Part shown: one piece after another, positions 1-10,539 of the stretch
Numbering within the stretch: position 1 is the stretch's first letter
Layout: every line of letters starts with the position of its first letter
Assembly (NCBI GenBank): GCA_036498905.1
Contig: DASYER010000143.1
Coordinates: forward strand, 1-64,000
From: DAIDKA01 sp036498905
GTDB lineage: Bacteria > Pseudomonadota > Gammaproteobacteria > Steroidobacterales > Steroidobacteraceae
Direction of reading: 5' to 3'
Length of the DNA stretch: 64,000 nucleotides
Notes under the pieces: model-generated
The model's database searches: none
What the model was told of the DNA's origin: nothing
Seen by the model: only the letters and a program-made list of their open reading frames with translations
Made by a program: the position numbers and the translations under genes

Positions 1-47
1 AGTTGCACCACTGAGTGTCGGATCGTCGCGTACTGGAGATTTCTGCC

Positions 48-2828
48 ATGTCAGAACTTGGGAACCGTCGAAACCACGCAGCGAATCGTTCGCATCCCCT
101 GATTCGCGCCGCCGTACACGCGGCCACACTGGCCGCGCTATGCGCAGCCACTTCCGCAGTCCAGGCGCAACAGGCGCCCGCCGACACCGGCGATGAAAAC
201 GCGCCGCTGCAGGAGGTCATCGTCACCGGCACCATGATCAAGCGGTCCGTCGCCGAAACTACGGAAGCCATCACAATCCTCAAGACGGACGACCTGAAGG
301 ACCAAGGCGTCGTGAATATGGAGCAGGTGCTCAACACGCTGACCTCCAGCACTCCGGTGATCAATGTCGCGTCATCCGTCGGGACGTTCACCGGGGGCGG
401 TACTTATGCCAACCTGCGCAATCTCGGCCAGGGTCGCACACTGATACTTCTTGATGGCCAGCGGCTGGCCAACAATGCGAACTCCGGCGATGCGGTGGAC
501 CTTAGCGGAGTTCCGTTCTCGGCTATCGGTAGCGTCGAAGTGCTGCGGGAAGGCGCATCGGCGCTCTACGGTTCGGATGCGATCGCGGGCGTCATCAACT
601 TCATCACCAAGAAGAACTACCAGGGTGCCGAGTTCCAGGCCAATTTCGACCACCCGGAGAAAGCCGGCGGAGCCTCGGGCGAGGCGGATTTCACGTTTGG
701 TCACGGCGATCTGATGAACGACGGCTATAACTTCATGCTCACGGCGAGTTACAGCAAGCAGCAGGAGCTGCGCGCAACGCAGCGCGGATTTTCCGCCGAC
801 GGGTTTGACCCGGCGCGAGGCGTCACCAACACCAACTATTATGGATCGTGGCCCGGAGTGGTACTGGATGCCAACCAGAACATTTTCCAGTCGGGCTACC
901 CGGCCTGTGCGGGCAATCCGCAGCTGACGACCTACTACGGTGACTGCTCCTACCGGTATTCCGCTGCGACGGATCTGCTGCCACAGTCCAGCGAGTATTC
1001 CGGAATGGCGTCCTTCACCAAGGCGCTGCCGGGCAATAACACCGTGCAGCTGCAATATTTCTATGCCCAATCCGTTGCGACCGGTTATTCGGGGCCGATG
1101 TTCTACCAATTCACGATGGACCCGGCGAGTCCCTACTTCCCGACACCGGCTCAGCTGACATGCGACCGGGGCGCGGCGAACTGTGGTGGCCTGGCGCCGG
1201 ATCTGGCCGATCCGATCGATGCGGCCTGGTCCGACCCCGGCAACAACCGCTACAACGGCACCATTAACGTTGAGCAGCGGGCTCTTTTGACCTTCGCCGG
1301 CACCAACTCCGGTTGGGACTACACCACGTCCCTCAATTACAGCAAGAACACGAACGATAACCGCAATACCGGCGGCTACCCCAATGAGGACGTGCTTGAC
1401 CCGGGCGGCGTGTTGAGCGATCTGATCAACCCGTTCGGCCCCCAGAGTGCGGCCGGGCAGGCTTTGATCGACTCCTCCTACATAAACGGCGTATACGCAC
1501 TCGGCGAGGACTCACGGTGGAGCATCGACGGCCACGCCACTCACCCGCTGGGCGATGCCTTCAATGCGGGCACGCCCGCGACCGTGGCTCTCGGTTTCGA
1601 TTTCGGCGGCGAACGCTTCGCCTACGCGACGACGCCCTATAACGACCTCACGGCTGCCGCAACCGGACTGACTGACAGTACGGTCGAAGGCAGTCGCCAG
1701 ACACAGGCGCTTTTCGTCGAGTTGGACTTGCCGATCTTGAAGACCCTCGACCTCGACATATCGGATCGTGAGGACCGCTACAGCGATTTCGGTCGGACCA
1801 ACAACGCGAAGGTGGCGGTGCGCTACCAGCCGACCAGTTTCCTGACCGTCAGAGGAACCGCCTCCACCGGCTTCCGGGCGCCCACGCTCTTTGACCTGTA
1901 CTCGTCGAATTACCTGGCAGCCTCCAGCAGCGGCACCATCGGACAGGGCAATCCGTTCTGCCAGCCAGGCTCCTACAACGCGGAATTTACACCGACCACT
2001 TGCAATGCCCAGGGACTGGCCTTGCGCGGCGGGAATCGAACCCTGACCCCCGAGACGTCGCAGAACTTCGATCTCGGAGTCATCTTCTCTCCGATCCGGG
2101 ATTTGGGCATTACGCTGGACTATTACAGGATCCTGCTCAAGAACACCATTGGGACCATTCCGACCTCGGCCATCTACGGTGATCCCACCACGTTCTCGAA
2201 CTATTACGTCACGAACGACAGTGGCGGCCTCACTCCGACTGTGAACGAGGCCGCGAATTGCCTTCCTTACACGGAAGCGAGCTGCGGCTACATAGTGCGG
2301 ACCAATCAGAATACCGGCCGGATCACGACCGACGGGATCGACCTCAGCATCCAATACGTCGAGCACACCCCGTTCGGCACTTTCCGCGAGGACTTGGAAG
2401 GGACCGCGATCACGCAGTTCGTACAGCAGCAGTACAACAACGGCCCGCTGCTCAACCTGGTGGGGGATCTGCAAATCATTGAACTTCCGCCGGCGTTCAG
2501 GTGGCAGCATAACCTGCGGGTCGACTGGACAAGCCCGCAGGGGATGTTCGGTGGCGGCCTGAGCAACCGCTTCTACTCGCGGTACATCGATGAATACCCG
2601 GATGGCAACGGCAATCAGCGGATGGTGGGCAGTTATTCTCTCGTTGATGGTTATGTAAGCGTCAAGCCGATCGCGAAGCTGACCGTATTGTTTGGAATCA
2701 AGAATCTGTTCGACAGGAATCCGCCGTACAGCAATGCATCGCAAAACAACTTTGCGGCCGGGTACAACGCGCTCGTGGCGGACCCCCTGTTGCGGAACTT
2801 CTACGTCAATCTCAAATACACCCTCTAA
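48..2828 (+). CDS. TonB-dependent outer-membrane receptor
   Basis: Outer-membrane active transporter for a large or scarce ligand, driven by TonB-ExbBD; the ligand is not deducible. The ATG at 48 gives 926 aa with a signal peptide ending near SAVQAQ. A TonB-box-like EVIVTG and plug domain follow (about residues 50-220, with the typical LREGASALYGSDAIAGVINF-like plug signature), then a 22-strand-type barrel ending in the aromatic terminus YVNLKYTL. Repeated GFRAP and ETSQNFDLG-like motifs are typical of the large CirA/oar-type receptors common in Steroidobacter, Xanthomonas and sphingomonads. No STN signalling domain is visible before the plug, so it is probably not a FecIR-type transducer. 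A GTG at 15 would extend the N terminus by 11 residues but makes a worse signal peptide. It stands alone, followed by a strong terminator. Confidence 0.93.
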   Translation: MSELGNRRNHAANRSHPLIRAAVHAATLAALCAATSAVQAQQAPADTGDENAPLQEVIVTGTMIKRSVAETTEAITILKTDDLKDQGVVNMEQVLNTLTSSTPVINVASSVGTFTGGGTYANLRNLGQGRTLILLDGQRLANNANSGDAVDLSGVPFSAIGSVEVLREGASALYGSDAIAGVINFITKKNYQGAEFQANFDHPEKAGGASGEADFTFGHGDLMNDGYNFMLTASYSKQQELRATQRGFSADGFDPARGVTNTNYYGSWPGVVLDANQNIFQSGYPACAGNPQLTTYYGDCSYRYSAATDLLPQSSEYSGMASFTKALPGNNTVQLQYFYAQSVATGYSGPMFYQFTMDPASPYFPTPAQLTCDRGAANCGGLAPDLADPIDAAWSDPGNNRYNGTINVEQRALLTFAGTNSGWDYTTSLNYSKNTNDNRNTGGYPNEDVLDPGGVLSDLINPFGPQSAAGQALIDSSYINGVYALGEDSRWSIDGHATHPLGDAFNAGTPATVALGFDFGGERFAYATTPYNDLTAAATGLTDSTVEGSRQTQALFVELDLPILKTLDLDISDREDRYSDFGRTNNAKVAVRYQPTSFLTVRGTASTGFRAPTLFDLYSSNYLAASSSGTIGQGNPFCQPGSYNAEFTPTTCNAQGLALRGGNRTLTPETSQNFDLGVIFSPIRDLGITLDYYRILLKNTIGTIPTSAIYGDPTTFSNYYVTNDSGGLTPTVNEAANCLPYTEASCGYIVRTNQNTGRITTDGIDLSIQYVEHTPFGTFREDLEGTAITQFVQQQYNNGPLLNLVGDLQIIELPPAFRWQHNLRVDWTSPQGMFGGGLSNRFYSRYIDEYPDGNGNQRMVGSYSLVDGYVSVKPIAKLTVLFGIKNLFDRNPPYSNASQNNFAAGYNALVADPLLRNFYVNLKYTL

Positions 2829-2853
2829 ATCCGCTTAGGTAAACGTTGATTTG

Positions 2854-2882
2854 AAGCCCCGCCGCGTGCGGGGCTTTTTTTT
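2854..2882 (+). terminator. Rho-independent terminator after the TonB receptor gene
   Basis: A perfect stem (AAGCCCCGC / GCGGGGCTT, short loop) is followed by a run of eight T. It lies 25 nt after the receptor stop and faces the convergent SpoVR gene, so it separates the two units. There is little A-tract on the left side, so it should act mainly on the plus strand. Confidence 0.9.
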
Positions 2883-2900
2883 GCCACCCGGGGAGGGTCC

Positions 2901-4280
2901 CTACAGCGCCGACAGGGCCATCGAGGCTCCGCCCTGATCCACCGTATGCAGGGTCACGGGTCGGCGCCAGACGCGCCGGATGTATTCGAGCACCTTGCGC
3001 GCCCGGTCCACGTCTATCCCACGGCCGTCGGTCACGTGATCGTGCTCGAGTTCGAGCGAGCCGTCGTTGTCCAGCCGCGATGCCGCGATGTTCGGCGCGC
3101 CGAAGTTGTACTTGGGCGCCAGCAGCGCTTCGTGCAGGCCATGCAGATCCCGATCCAGCACACTGATCTGGCCATCACTGCGCGCGGCGAAACGGAACAA
3201 CTCCAGCTCGTCGGCAATTTCGCGAGTGAGATGATTGCGCACGAAGCCGAAGTCGTCATCCTCGGCCATGATACGGCGCGCCGCATCCATGCCTTCTTTT
3301 TCGATGACCTTCTCCCACAGCGAAAATCCCAGGTGGTAGGGGTTCACCGCGAGGGCTATCTGCTGATCCGCCGCCATCGGCCGCACCACATCGGAATGGC
3401 ACTTGATCGCCTCCACGTAGGCGCCCGGCGGTATGAAATCCGCTTCGCGCAGCAGCCGCGCATGCCAGTAGGAAGCCCAGCCCTCATTCATGATCTGGGT
3501 CGCAAAGACCGGATAGAAGTAGAAGGACTCCTCGCGAACCGCCAGGAAGATATCGCGCTCCCAGCTTTCCATCTCCGGCGCGTAATTCGCGATGAACCAC
3601 AGCAGGTCACGCTCCGGATGGGGTGGCACCGGTGCGCGTTTGCGCGTTTCAAACACGCCCTGCGCCGCGGCCGGATCGAGCGAGGCGAAGCGGCGCCGGA
3701 AATCATCGTCGACCAGCGTCTTCGCGTCCGGGAGGAACTGCGGATAGCACTCGCGGCGCAGGCGCCGGTCGATGTCGATGTGCTGCTCGAGCGCCAGTGC
3801 CGCATCCAGCGCCGCCTCGACCCGCTGCGGACCATGGGTCTCGATCGCCTGCTGGATCTGTCGGGCGTGGCTCGCCGCATGTTCGACGATGTGTTCGCTG
3901 ACCTGTTCCTGGCAGCGCCTGAACAGCAGGTTGTTGTGCGAGAAATCGGCGTGTCCCAGCACATGGGCCGTCACCAGCACGTTCTCCGCCAGGCCATTGC
4001 CGTTGGACAGGTACGCGTGACCCGGATTGCCGGGAAATACGACCTCGAAAAGCCGTGAATTTCCCATGTTGCGCTGAATCAGCTGGTAGATGTAGCGCAC
4101 GCCGAATGACCAGTGCGGCATGCGCACCGGCAACCCGTAGACCGCGATCTCCATCATGAATGCGTCCGGCACCGCTTCGAATTCGACCGGGTCGAATTTC
4201 ATGCCCGAGCGCGCCGCGAGTTCCTCCAGGCGCTGCACGTAGCTGCGCCAGTCGCCGCCCGGTGTCGGCGGCGCATTCAT
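2901..4280 (-). CDS. SpoVR family protein (YcgB-like)
   Basis: 459-aa SpoVR/YcgB family protein, a cytoplasmic family of unknown biochemical activity found with PrkA kinases and linked to stationary-phase and stress physiology. The family is recognised from the N-terminal region with MPHWSFGVRYIYQLIQ, the HVLGHADFSHNN segment (His-rich, metal-site-like) and the MNEGWASYWHARLL motif. The start is set at the ATG at 4280 because it overlaps the TGA of the upstream DUF444 gene in an ATGA arrangement. An upstream in-frame start at 4328 would lie inside that gene. It is the last gene of the prkA-DUF444-spoVR operon and converges on the TonB receptor gene. Length and motifs are intact. Confidence 0.95.
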   Translation of the reverse strand: MNAPPTPGGDWRSYVQRLEELAARSGMKFDPVEFEAVPDAFMMEIAVYGLPVRMPHWSFGVRYIYQLIQRNMGNSRLFEVVFPGNPGHAYLSNGNGLAENVLVTAHVLGHADFSHNNLLFRRCQEQVSEHIVEHAASHARQIQQAIETHGPQRVEAALDAALALEQHIDIDRRLRRECYPQFLPDAKTLVDDDFRRRFASLDPAAAQGVFETRKRAPVPPHPERDLLWFIANYAPEMESWERDIFLAVREESFYFYPVFATQIMNEGWASYWHARLLREADFIPPGAYVEAIKCHSDVVRPMAADQQIALAVNPYHLGFSLWEKVIEKEGMDAARRIMAEDDDFGFVRNHLTREIADELELFRFAARSDGQISVLDRDLHGLHEALLAPKYNFGAPNIAASRLDNDGSLELEHDHVTDGRGIDVDRARKVLEYIRRVWRRPVTLHTVDQGGASMALSAL

Positions 4281-5434
4281 TCCACCGCCTTCGCTTCGGC
4301 GCTGAAGAAGTGCCGTACCGCTGCCCACACGCCTTCAAAGTCATCGAGGACGAAGCTCGCGACCGGCAGGCCATTGGCCGCCGCGTCGCCAAACAGGCGC
4401 CCGGTTTCGGTTGCCAGCTGGCGCGACAGGCCGGAAGCGACCTCCACGTAGCCGGCGAAGCAGGCTTTGGTTGCAATATCGTCGAGCGCCGCGGCGGCGG
4501 GCGCGTGATCGCCGATGCTGTTGTCCCCGTCCGAGGCGTAGAACAGGTAGATGTTGTGCCGCGCCGGGTTGAAGCGCGCATCGATGATTTCGCGAACCTT
4601 GTTCAGGCCCGTCGAGGCCACCGTCCCACCACTGCCCGCCACCTGGAAGAAATCGCCTTCGGCGAATTCCCACGCATCGGTCGTATGGGCGACAAAAACG
4701 GTCTCAAGCGAGCGGTATTCGCGGCGCAGGCCCTGCACCACCCAGAAAAAAAACGTCTTCGCAAGCTTCCGATCGCGGTCCGACATGCTCCCCGAGACAT
4801 CCAGCATGAAGAACACGACCGCATGGATCGCCGGCTGGCGGCGGCGCGCGAGTTGTCTGAAGCGCAGATCTTCATCGGTGAAATTTGGCGCTCCCCCCAG
4901 TGCCTGGCGTTTCACCAGTTCCTTGACCGAACGGCGCCGGTCCAGTCGTGAGCGCGCGCCGCGGCGGTCCCAGCCCTCGCGCACCCAGTCGCTGTCGTCC
5001 GAGGGACCCACGCGGGCCTTCAGGTTCGGCAGCTGCATCTCCTCCCACAGCCAATCGACGATGTCGTCGATCTTGATCTCGAGCATCAGCTGGATGCCGC
5101 CCTCGCCCTCACCTCCGCTGCCTTTCTCCGCTCCCCGATCCGGGCGGGCATCCGCCAGTACATCGCCCGGCTTCGTCTCACCCTGACCAACGCCCTGTGA
5201 ATCGCCGGGACTGCGCAATCTGAAGTGGTAGTGCTCCAGCATCTTCACCGGTACGCGCACCGAGCGCGTCGAGTCATTGATCACCTCGCCGTTGGCGATG
5301 ATCTTCGGCAGGTGTTCGCGCACCGCCTCGCGCACCTTCTCGTCATGACGCAGCCAGTCGCGTGCGCCGCGCGAGAACAGGTCGTACCATCTCGCGAGTC
5401 CGAGTGAACTGGCATCGTCGCTGTTCGCGGTCAT
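4277..5434 (-). CDS. yeaH: DUF444 / YeaH family protein with vWA-like MIDAS motif
   Basis: 385-aa member of the YeaH/YhbH (DUF444) family, the middle partner of the yeaG-yeaH-ycgB stress operon. The C-terminal half holds a von Willebrand A-like fold with a MIDAS signature (FFMLDVSGSMSD, i.e. DxSxS). The N-terminal half carries the family segment RVPVKMLEHYHFRL. A Gly/Glu-rich low-complexity insert (GGEGEGG) lies near residue 110. The start lies 1 nt after the PrkA stop, and the stop overlaps the SpoVR start by 4 nt, so all three genes should be translationally coupled. A role as phosphorylation substrate or adaptor of the PrkA kinase is inferred from family context only. Confidence 0.94.
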   Translation of the reverse strand: MTANSDDASSLGLARWYDLFSRGARDWLRHDEKVREAVREHLPKIIANGEVINDSTRSVRVPVKMLEHYHFRLRSPGDSQGVGQGETKPGDVLADARPDRGAEKGSGGEGEGGIQLMLEIKIDDIVDWLWEEMQLPNLKARVGPSDDSDWVREGWDRRGARSRLDRRRSVKELVKRQALGGAPNFTDEDLRFRQLARRRQPAIHAVVFFMLDVSGSMSDRDRKLAKTFFFWVVQGLRREYRSLETVFVAHTTDAWEFAEGDFFQVAGSGGTVASTGLNKVREIIDARFNPARHNIYLFYASDGDNSIGDHAPAAAALDDIATKACFAGYVEVASGLSRQLATETGRLFGDAAANGLPVASFVLDDFEGVWAAVRHFFSAEAKAVE

Positions 5435-5435
5435 G

Positions 5436-7385
5436 TTACTCCTGTGCCAGAAGAGTCGTGACGTAGCTCAGCGCTTCCTTCGCGCTGTGCTCATCGTAAC
5501 CATACTCCTTGATGAGTCGTTCCTGAACCACCGAGATCTTCTGCCGGGCATCATCATCCGGCCGCGCCGTCGAGGTCACCAGGCGCAGCACGTCGCGCCG
5601 CTCCTCGAACAGATACTGTTCGATGGCCTCGCGCATGCGCGCATGACTCGCCAGATTGAATTTCTCGCCGGTCTTGAAGGCGACCATGGCCTTGCGCACG
5701 ACTTCCTGCCGGAACGACAGTTTGCCGGAATCGGAGACCTTGATCTTCTCCTCGACCTGGCGCAGGAATCGCTCATCGGCCGGGCGCGTTTCGCCCGTGA
5801 TCGGGTCGGTGACCTGCCGGTGGTCCAGCGAGGCCTCGACTTCATCGAGATATTTCTCCAGCAGCTGCTGTGCCTCGGCTTCGAAGGAGGCGAACATCGC
5901 GCGATGCACATCCTCCTTCACCCAGCGGTTGTAGAACTCCTTGCGGGCCGTCACCAGGTGGTCGATCCACAGCTTCTTGTGCTTCGTTTCCATGCGCGCG
6001 TCGCTGTCGATCGAGTCCTTCAACGCCAGCAGCAGCTCCATGCTCGTCAGGCTATGGGTGTTGCCGCGCGTGATCGCGTTCGAGATGGCGTTGATCACGA
6101 AGCGCGGGCTGACGCCGGTCAGGCCTTCATCACTGCTTTCGGCCTTCAGGCGCGCGCCTTCCGACTCCGGTATGCCCTCAACCGACTCACCCGAGTACAG
6201 ACGCAGCTTCTTCGCCAGGTCCAGCCCTTCGCGTTCCGGCTTTGTCAGCCGCGTCAGGATCGCGAACACGGACGCGAGGTCGAGCACGTGCGGGTCCAGG
6301 TGCACATCGCGAAATGCCGGCGCGCCGACGACGAGTTTCTTGTAGATGCGTGCCTCATCCTGATAGGACAGCGAGTACGGCACCTTGATGATGACCATGC
6401 GATCGAGCAGCGCCTCGTTCTCCTTTTCCTGCAGGAACTTGTGGAACTCGGCGAGATTCGTATGCGCCAGGATCGTCTCATCCAGATGGATGAGCGGGAA
6501 GCGCGACACCTTGACGTTCTTCTCCTGGGTCATGGTCAGCAGCAGGTAGAGGAACTCGCGTTTGACCTTCAGGATTTCGATCATTTCCAGCATGCCGCGG
6601 CTGGCAGCGTAAACGGCGCCCGACCATGACCATGCGCGCGGATCGCCCTCATCACCGATCTGCGCCACCTTTGCCAGGTCCACCGAGCCGACCAGATCGG
6701 CAATGTCCGCGGTGGTCGGATCATGCGGCGCGTAGGTGCCCACGCCGACGCGCGAGGCCTCCGAGATGAAAATGCGTTCCACCGGCACGCGGCCGAAATC
6801 ACCCTCGAACTCCCGCTCGACCAGCTCACGCGCCCAGGGCGACAGCTCACCCTGGATCTCCACGCCGTAGCGTTCGCGAAACTCCGCGCGCAGGCTCGCC
6901 GGCACCAGATTCAGCGGATTCTCGCGCAGCGGCGAACCCTTGATGCCATAGAGCGCACCGGCCTCCGTGCGGCTGTATTCCTCCAGGCCGCGCTTCATCA
7001 GGATTGCGAGGGTCGATTTGCCGCCCGACGGCGGCCCGAGCAGCAGCAGCAGCCGTCTGCCCACATCCGAGCCCGCGGCGGCGGCCTTGAAGTAATCGAC
7101 GACACGCGACAGGGGCTCATCGATACCGAACAGTTCGCGCCGAAACAGGGCGCGCGCCTTGTCGCTGTCACCGCCGTCGGCTTCCTGGCCGTGACCATGC
7201 CAGCGCAGCATGTCCCAGATGTACTGGTGACTGCTGCGCGCGGATGCGGCGGGATTGGCTGCCACGATGCTGGTGAGGAATTCGGCGAATGTGCCTTCCC
7301 ACTTCTGTGAGCGGTGCAGCCTGCTGAAGGAACTCAAGGACTCCAGGAAGTCCTTCGGTCGCACCGGATCCTCTTGCGTACTCAT
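5436..7385 (-). CDS. prkA: PrkA-type serine protein kinase
   Basis: 649-aa PrkA/YeaG serine kinase. It has an N-terminal AAA-like domain with Walker A GPPSGGKS (residues 117-124), the family motif SPWARELV, and the C-terminal PrkA kinase-homology region. The start is chosen at the second ATG (7385). A strong GGAGG lies 8 nt before it but only 2 nt before the ATG at 7391. E. coli yeaG is RpoS-dependent and acts in nutrient-stress adaptation; by homology this protein should do the same with its DUF444 and SpoVR partners downstream. The 5' region carries an 11-bp palindrome (ATAACGGTTAT, 7412-7422) that may be an operator or part of the promoter. Confidence 0.96.
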   Translation of the reverse strand: MSTQEDPVRPKDFLESLSSFSRLHRSQKWEGTFAEFLTSIVAANPAASARSSHQYIWDMLRWHGHGQEADGGDSDKARALFRRELFGIDEPLSRVVDYFKAAAAGSDVGRRLLLLLGPPSGGKSTLAILMKRGLEEYSRTEAGALYGIKGSPLRENPLNLVPASLRAEFRERYGVEIQGELSPWARELVEREFEGDFGRVPVERIFISEASRVGVGTYAPHDPTTADIADLVGSVDLAKVAQIGDEGDPRAWSWSGAVYAASRGMLEMIEILKVKREFLYLLLTMTQEKNVKVSRFPLIHLDETILAHTNLAEFHKFLQEKENEALLDRMVIIKVPYSLSYQDEARIYKKLVVGAPAFRDVHLDPHVLDLASVFAILTRLTKPEREGLDLAKKLRLYSGESVEGIPESEGARLKAESSDEGLTGVSPRFVINAISNAITRGNTHSLTSMELLLALKDSIDSDARMETKHKKLWIDHLVTARKEFYNRWVKEDVHRAMFASFEAEAQQLLEKYLDEVEASLDHRQVTDPITGETRPADERFLRQVEEKIKVSDSGKLSFRQEVVRKAMVAFKTGEKFNLASHARMREAIEQYLFEERRDVLRLVTSTARPDDDARQKISVVQERLIKEYGYDEHSAKEALSYVTTLLAQE

Positions 7386-7411
7386 CGCCATTACCTCCGT
7401 CTACTGACGCT

Positions 7412-7422
7412 ATAACGGTTAT
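7412..7422. promoter_or_regulatory. Small palindrome in the prkA / lipoprotein divergent region
   Basis: ATAAC-G-GTTAT is a perfect 11-bp palindrome 27 nt upstream of the chosen prkA start. It lies in the roughly 200-nt divergent region shared with the lipoprotein gene. It could be a repressor site or an AT-rich promoter element for prkA. For the lipoprotein side, a TAGAAT -10-like hexamer is visible at 7515-7520 with no good -35. Confidence 0.3.
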
Positions 7423-7589
7423 GCAGCATTTGGGCCTACTTACGATGCACCGCAATGCGTCATCGCGCCAGCGCTCGTGAAAATTCTGCGCAGTGGTCGA
7501 CCATTCGAGTGCGCTAGAATCCTTCGCGACGTCTTTCGCACGTTGCCAAGCCTTTGAAACTTTTGCCTCGATCGGCACTCTCAATTGCG

Positions 7590-8351
7590 ATGACCCACAC
7601 GCCTCGACGCTACCTGACCCTCCTTTGCGGTGGCCTGATCCTCGCCGGCGTGGCCGGCTGCAGCAGCGGGCCACGTGTGCATGAACTTCCACCACCGAAT
7701 TACAGCCTTGCGGGGGTTTGGGAGCTGAACCCGACCTTAAGTTCCGATAACGATAAGGTTCTTGCTGCAGTGCAGCCCAAGCCCAAGTCCCGCGCTGACA
7801 AGGGACGGCGCGGACCGGGCTCCGCTCCGGGTGAGGCGCCGGCCCCGGAGGTCATCAATGACCCGACGACCGATCTGCCGCCCGTCGATGTCTCCGGGGG
7901 GGGACGCAATAGCGGGTTTTACGGCAACGGTGACCGCAACGAACGCAATCTTTATCGGCCCCCGATCGACTTCCAGACCAACGCCCTGCTCGGCGGGCAA
8001 TGGCTGAAAATCCAGCAATCCGACAACGGATTGAGCATCGTCGATGCGGCCCGCTCGCGCAGCTACGTCCCCGGGGAGCACAGTGTGGTGTCCGTCCCCA
8101 GCGGGGTGGCCGACCAGGTCAGCGGCTGGTCGGGGCGCACCTATGTCGTATGGCTCAATCCGCAGATCGGACCGAGCGTCACGGAACGGTACACGCTGTC
8201 CGCGGATGGTCGGCAGCTTACAGTCAAGATCGAGGTTGCCAGCGAAGGCCGAAATCAGGCCATGAAGGTGCTCCGGACCTACGATCGCAGCAGCAAGGAT
8301 CCGGCCTCATTCCACCAGACCCTCCAGGAGACCCTGCCCCCCACGGACTGA
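7590..8351 (+). CDS. Putative lipoprotein of unknown function
   Basis: 253-aa protein with a lipoprotein signal peptide: basic MTHTPRRY, hydrophobic core, lipobox VAGC at about residues 21-24, then SSG. The mature part has a low-complexity Pro/Gly/basic stretch (KPKSRADKGRRGPGS) and a C-terminal beta-rich region resembling the small family of exported proteins that begin with a LAGVWELN-like phrase. I cannot assign a function. The ATG at 7590 is chosen because the alternative TTG at 7554 would bury the signal peptide. It is divergent from prkA and sits upstream of the LytS/LytTR pair without obvious coupling. Confidence 0.75.
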   Translation: MTHTPRRYLTLLCGGLILAGVAGCSSGPRVHELPPPNYSLAGVWELNPTLSSDNDKVLAAVQPKPKSRADKGRRGPGSAPGEAPAPEVINDPTTDLPPVDVSGGGRNSGFYGNGDRNERNLYRPPIDFQTNALLGGQWLKIQQSDNGLSIVDAARSRSYVPGEHSVVSVPSGVADQVSGWSGRTYVVWLNPQIGPSVTERYTLSADGRQLTVKIEVASEGRNQAMKVLRTYDRSSKDPASFHQTLQETLPPTD

Positions 8352-8448
8352 CCGCCACTGATCCTGCCTTGACGACCATTCATGGGTCGGCCGGTGCCTC
8401 TCAAGACGCGGGCTTTTCGCACGCCGCGCAACGGCCTATTCTTTGTTG

Positions 8449-9693
<1,245 letters not shown>

Positions 9694-9704
9694 GAAGCCT
9701 GGCG

Positions 9705-10529
9705 ATGACGGGGCCAAATCTGCGTGTCCTCATCGTTGACGATGAAGCATTGGGGCGTCAGCGGGTCGAGGATCTGCTGCGACACGAGGAAGGTGTCGAC
9801 ATCGTCGGTTTCGCGGACAACGGGGATTCGGCCATCGAGGCCATCCGCAACCTGAAGCCCGATCTGGTGTTTCTGGATGTGCAGATGCCGCGGCGTACCG
9901 GCCTTGAGGTCGTACGCGACGTCGGTCCCGACAACATGCCGCCGACGATATTCGTGACGGCCTATGACCGCTACGCTCTGGATGCCTTCGATGTCGCGGC
10001 GGTCGACTACCTCGTGAAGCCTTTCGATGATGAGCGTTTCGAACAGGCCTTCCAGCGCGCCCGCAAGATGATCGGGCTGACCGAACTGGGCAAGCTGTCC
10101 GACCAGCTGCGCACCGTACTGAACGGCACCAACCCCAATGCGCCCAGCGCCGCTCCTGGTGCGTTGTCCGACTCCGTCGCCACGGGATATCTCGAGCGCA
10201 TCGCCGTCGAAATGCGCGGCCAGGTACGCGTCGTGCCGGTCGTGACCATTGAGTACATCGCGGCCAGCGGCCCGTACGCCGAAATCCACGTGGGCGATCG
10301 CACCTACATCATCCGCGAACGCATGCAGACCCTCGAAGAGCGCCTGGATCCAACGCACTTCTTCCGCATCCATCGCTCGGTGATCGTGCGACTGGACCAG
10401 ATCGAGACGCTGCTGCGCGAGGCCGGCGGTGACTACGCCGTGCAGCTGCGCTGCGGCGCGCGCTTGTCGGTGAGTCGCAACCGCGTCGAACCGCTCGAAA
10501 AGTGGATGGGGCTCGCCAAGGCCCGCTAG
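9705..10529 (+). CDS. LytTR family response regulator (AlgR-like)
   Basis: 274-aa regulator. The receiver domain occupies about residues 5-125, with acidic pocket D12/D13, phosphoacceptor D58 (VFLDVQMP), Thr85 and Lys105 (DYLVKPFDD). A linker of about 45 residues follows, then a LytTR DNA-binding domain (about 165-272) with the typical EEYIAAS-like, RERMQTLEERL and FFRIHRSVIV segments. It is the partner of the kinase immediately upstream. LytTR proteins usually bind paired short direct repeats; no target could be identified here. It converges with the MATE gene 10 nt away. Confidence 0.95.
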   Translation: MTGPNLRVLIVDDEALGRQRVEDLLRHEEGVDIVGFADNGDSAIEAIRNLKPDLVFLDVQMPRRTGLEVVRDVGPDNMPPTIFVTAYDRYALDAFDVAAVDYLVKPFDDERFEQAFQRARKMIGLTELGKLSDQLRTVLNGTNPNAPSAAPGALSDSVATGYLERIAVEMRGQVRVVPVVTIEYIAASGPYAEIHVGDRTYIIRERMQTLEERLDPTHFFRIHRSVIVRLDQIETLLREAGGDYAVQLRCGARLSVSRNRVEPLEKWMGLAKAR

Positions 10530-10539
10530 CGATGTTGTT

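Noticed and set aside
1..47. Extending the TonB receptor to the GTG at 15
   Set aside because: Adds 11 residues that spoil the signal peptide; the ATG at 48 is sufficient.
1512..2744. 410-codon open frame opposite the TonB receptor
   Set aside because: Arg/Val-rich shadow frame; the plus-strand barrel is intact from plug to C-terminal strand.
5433..6629. 398-codon open frame opposite prkA
   Set aside because: Antisense shadow; PrkA on the minus strand has Walker A and full family length.
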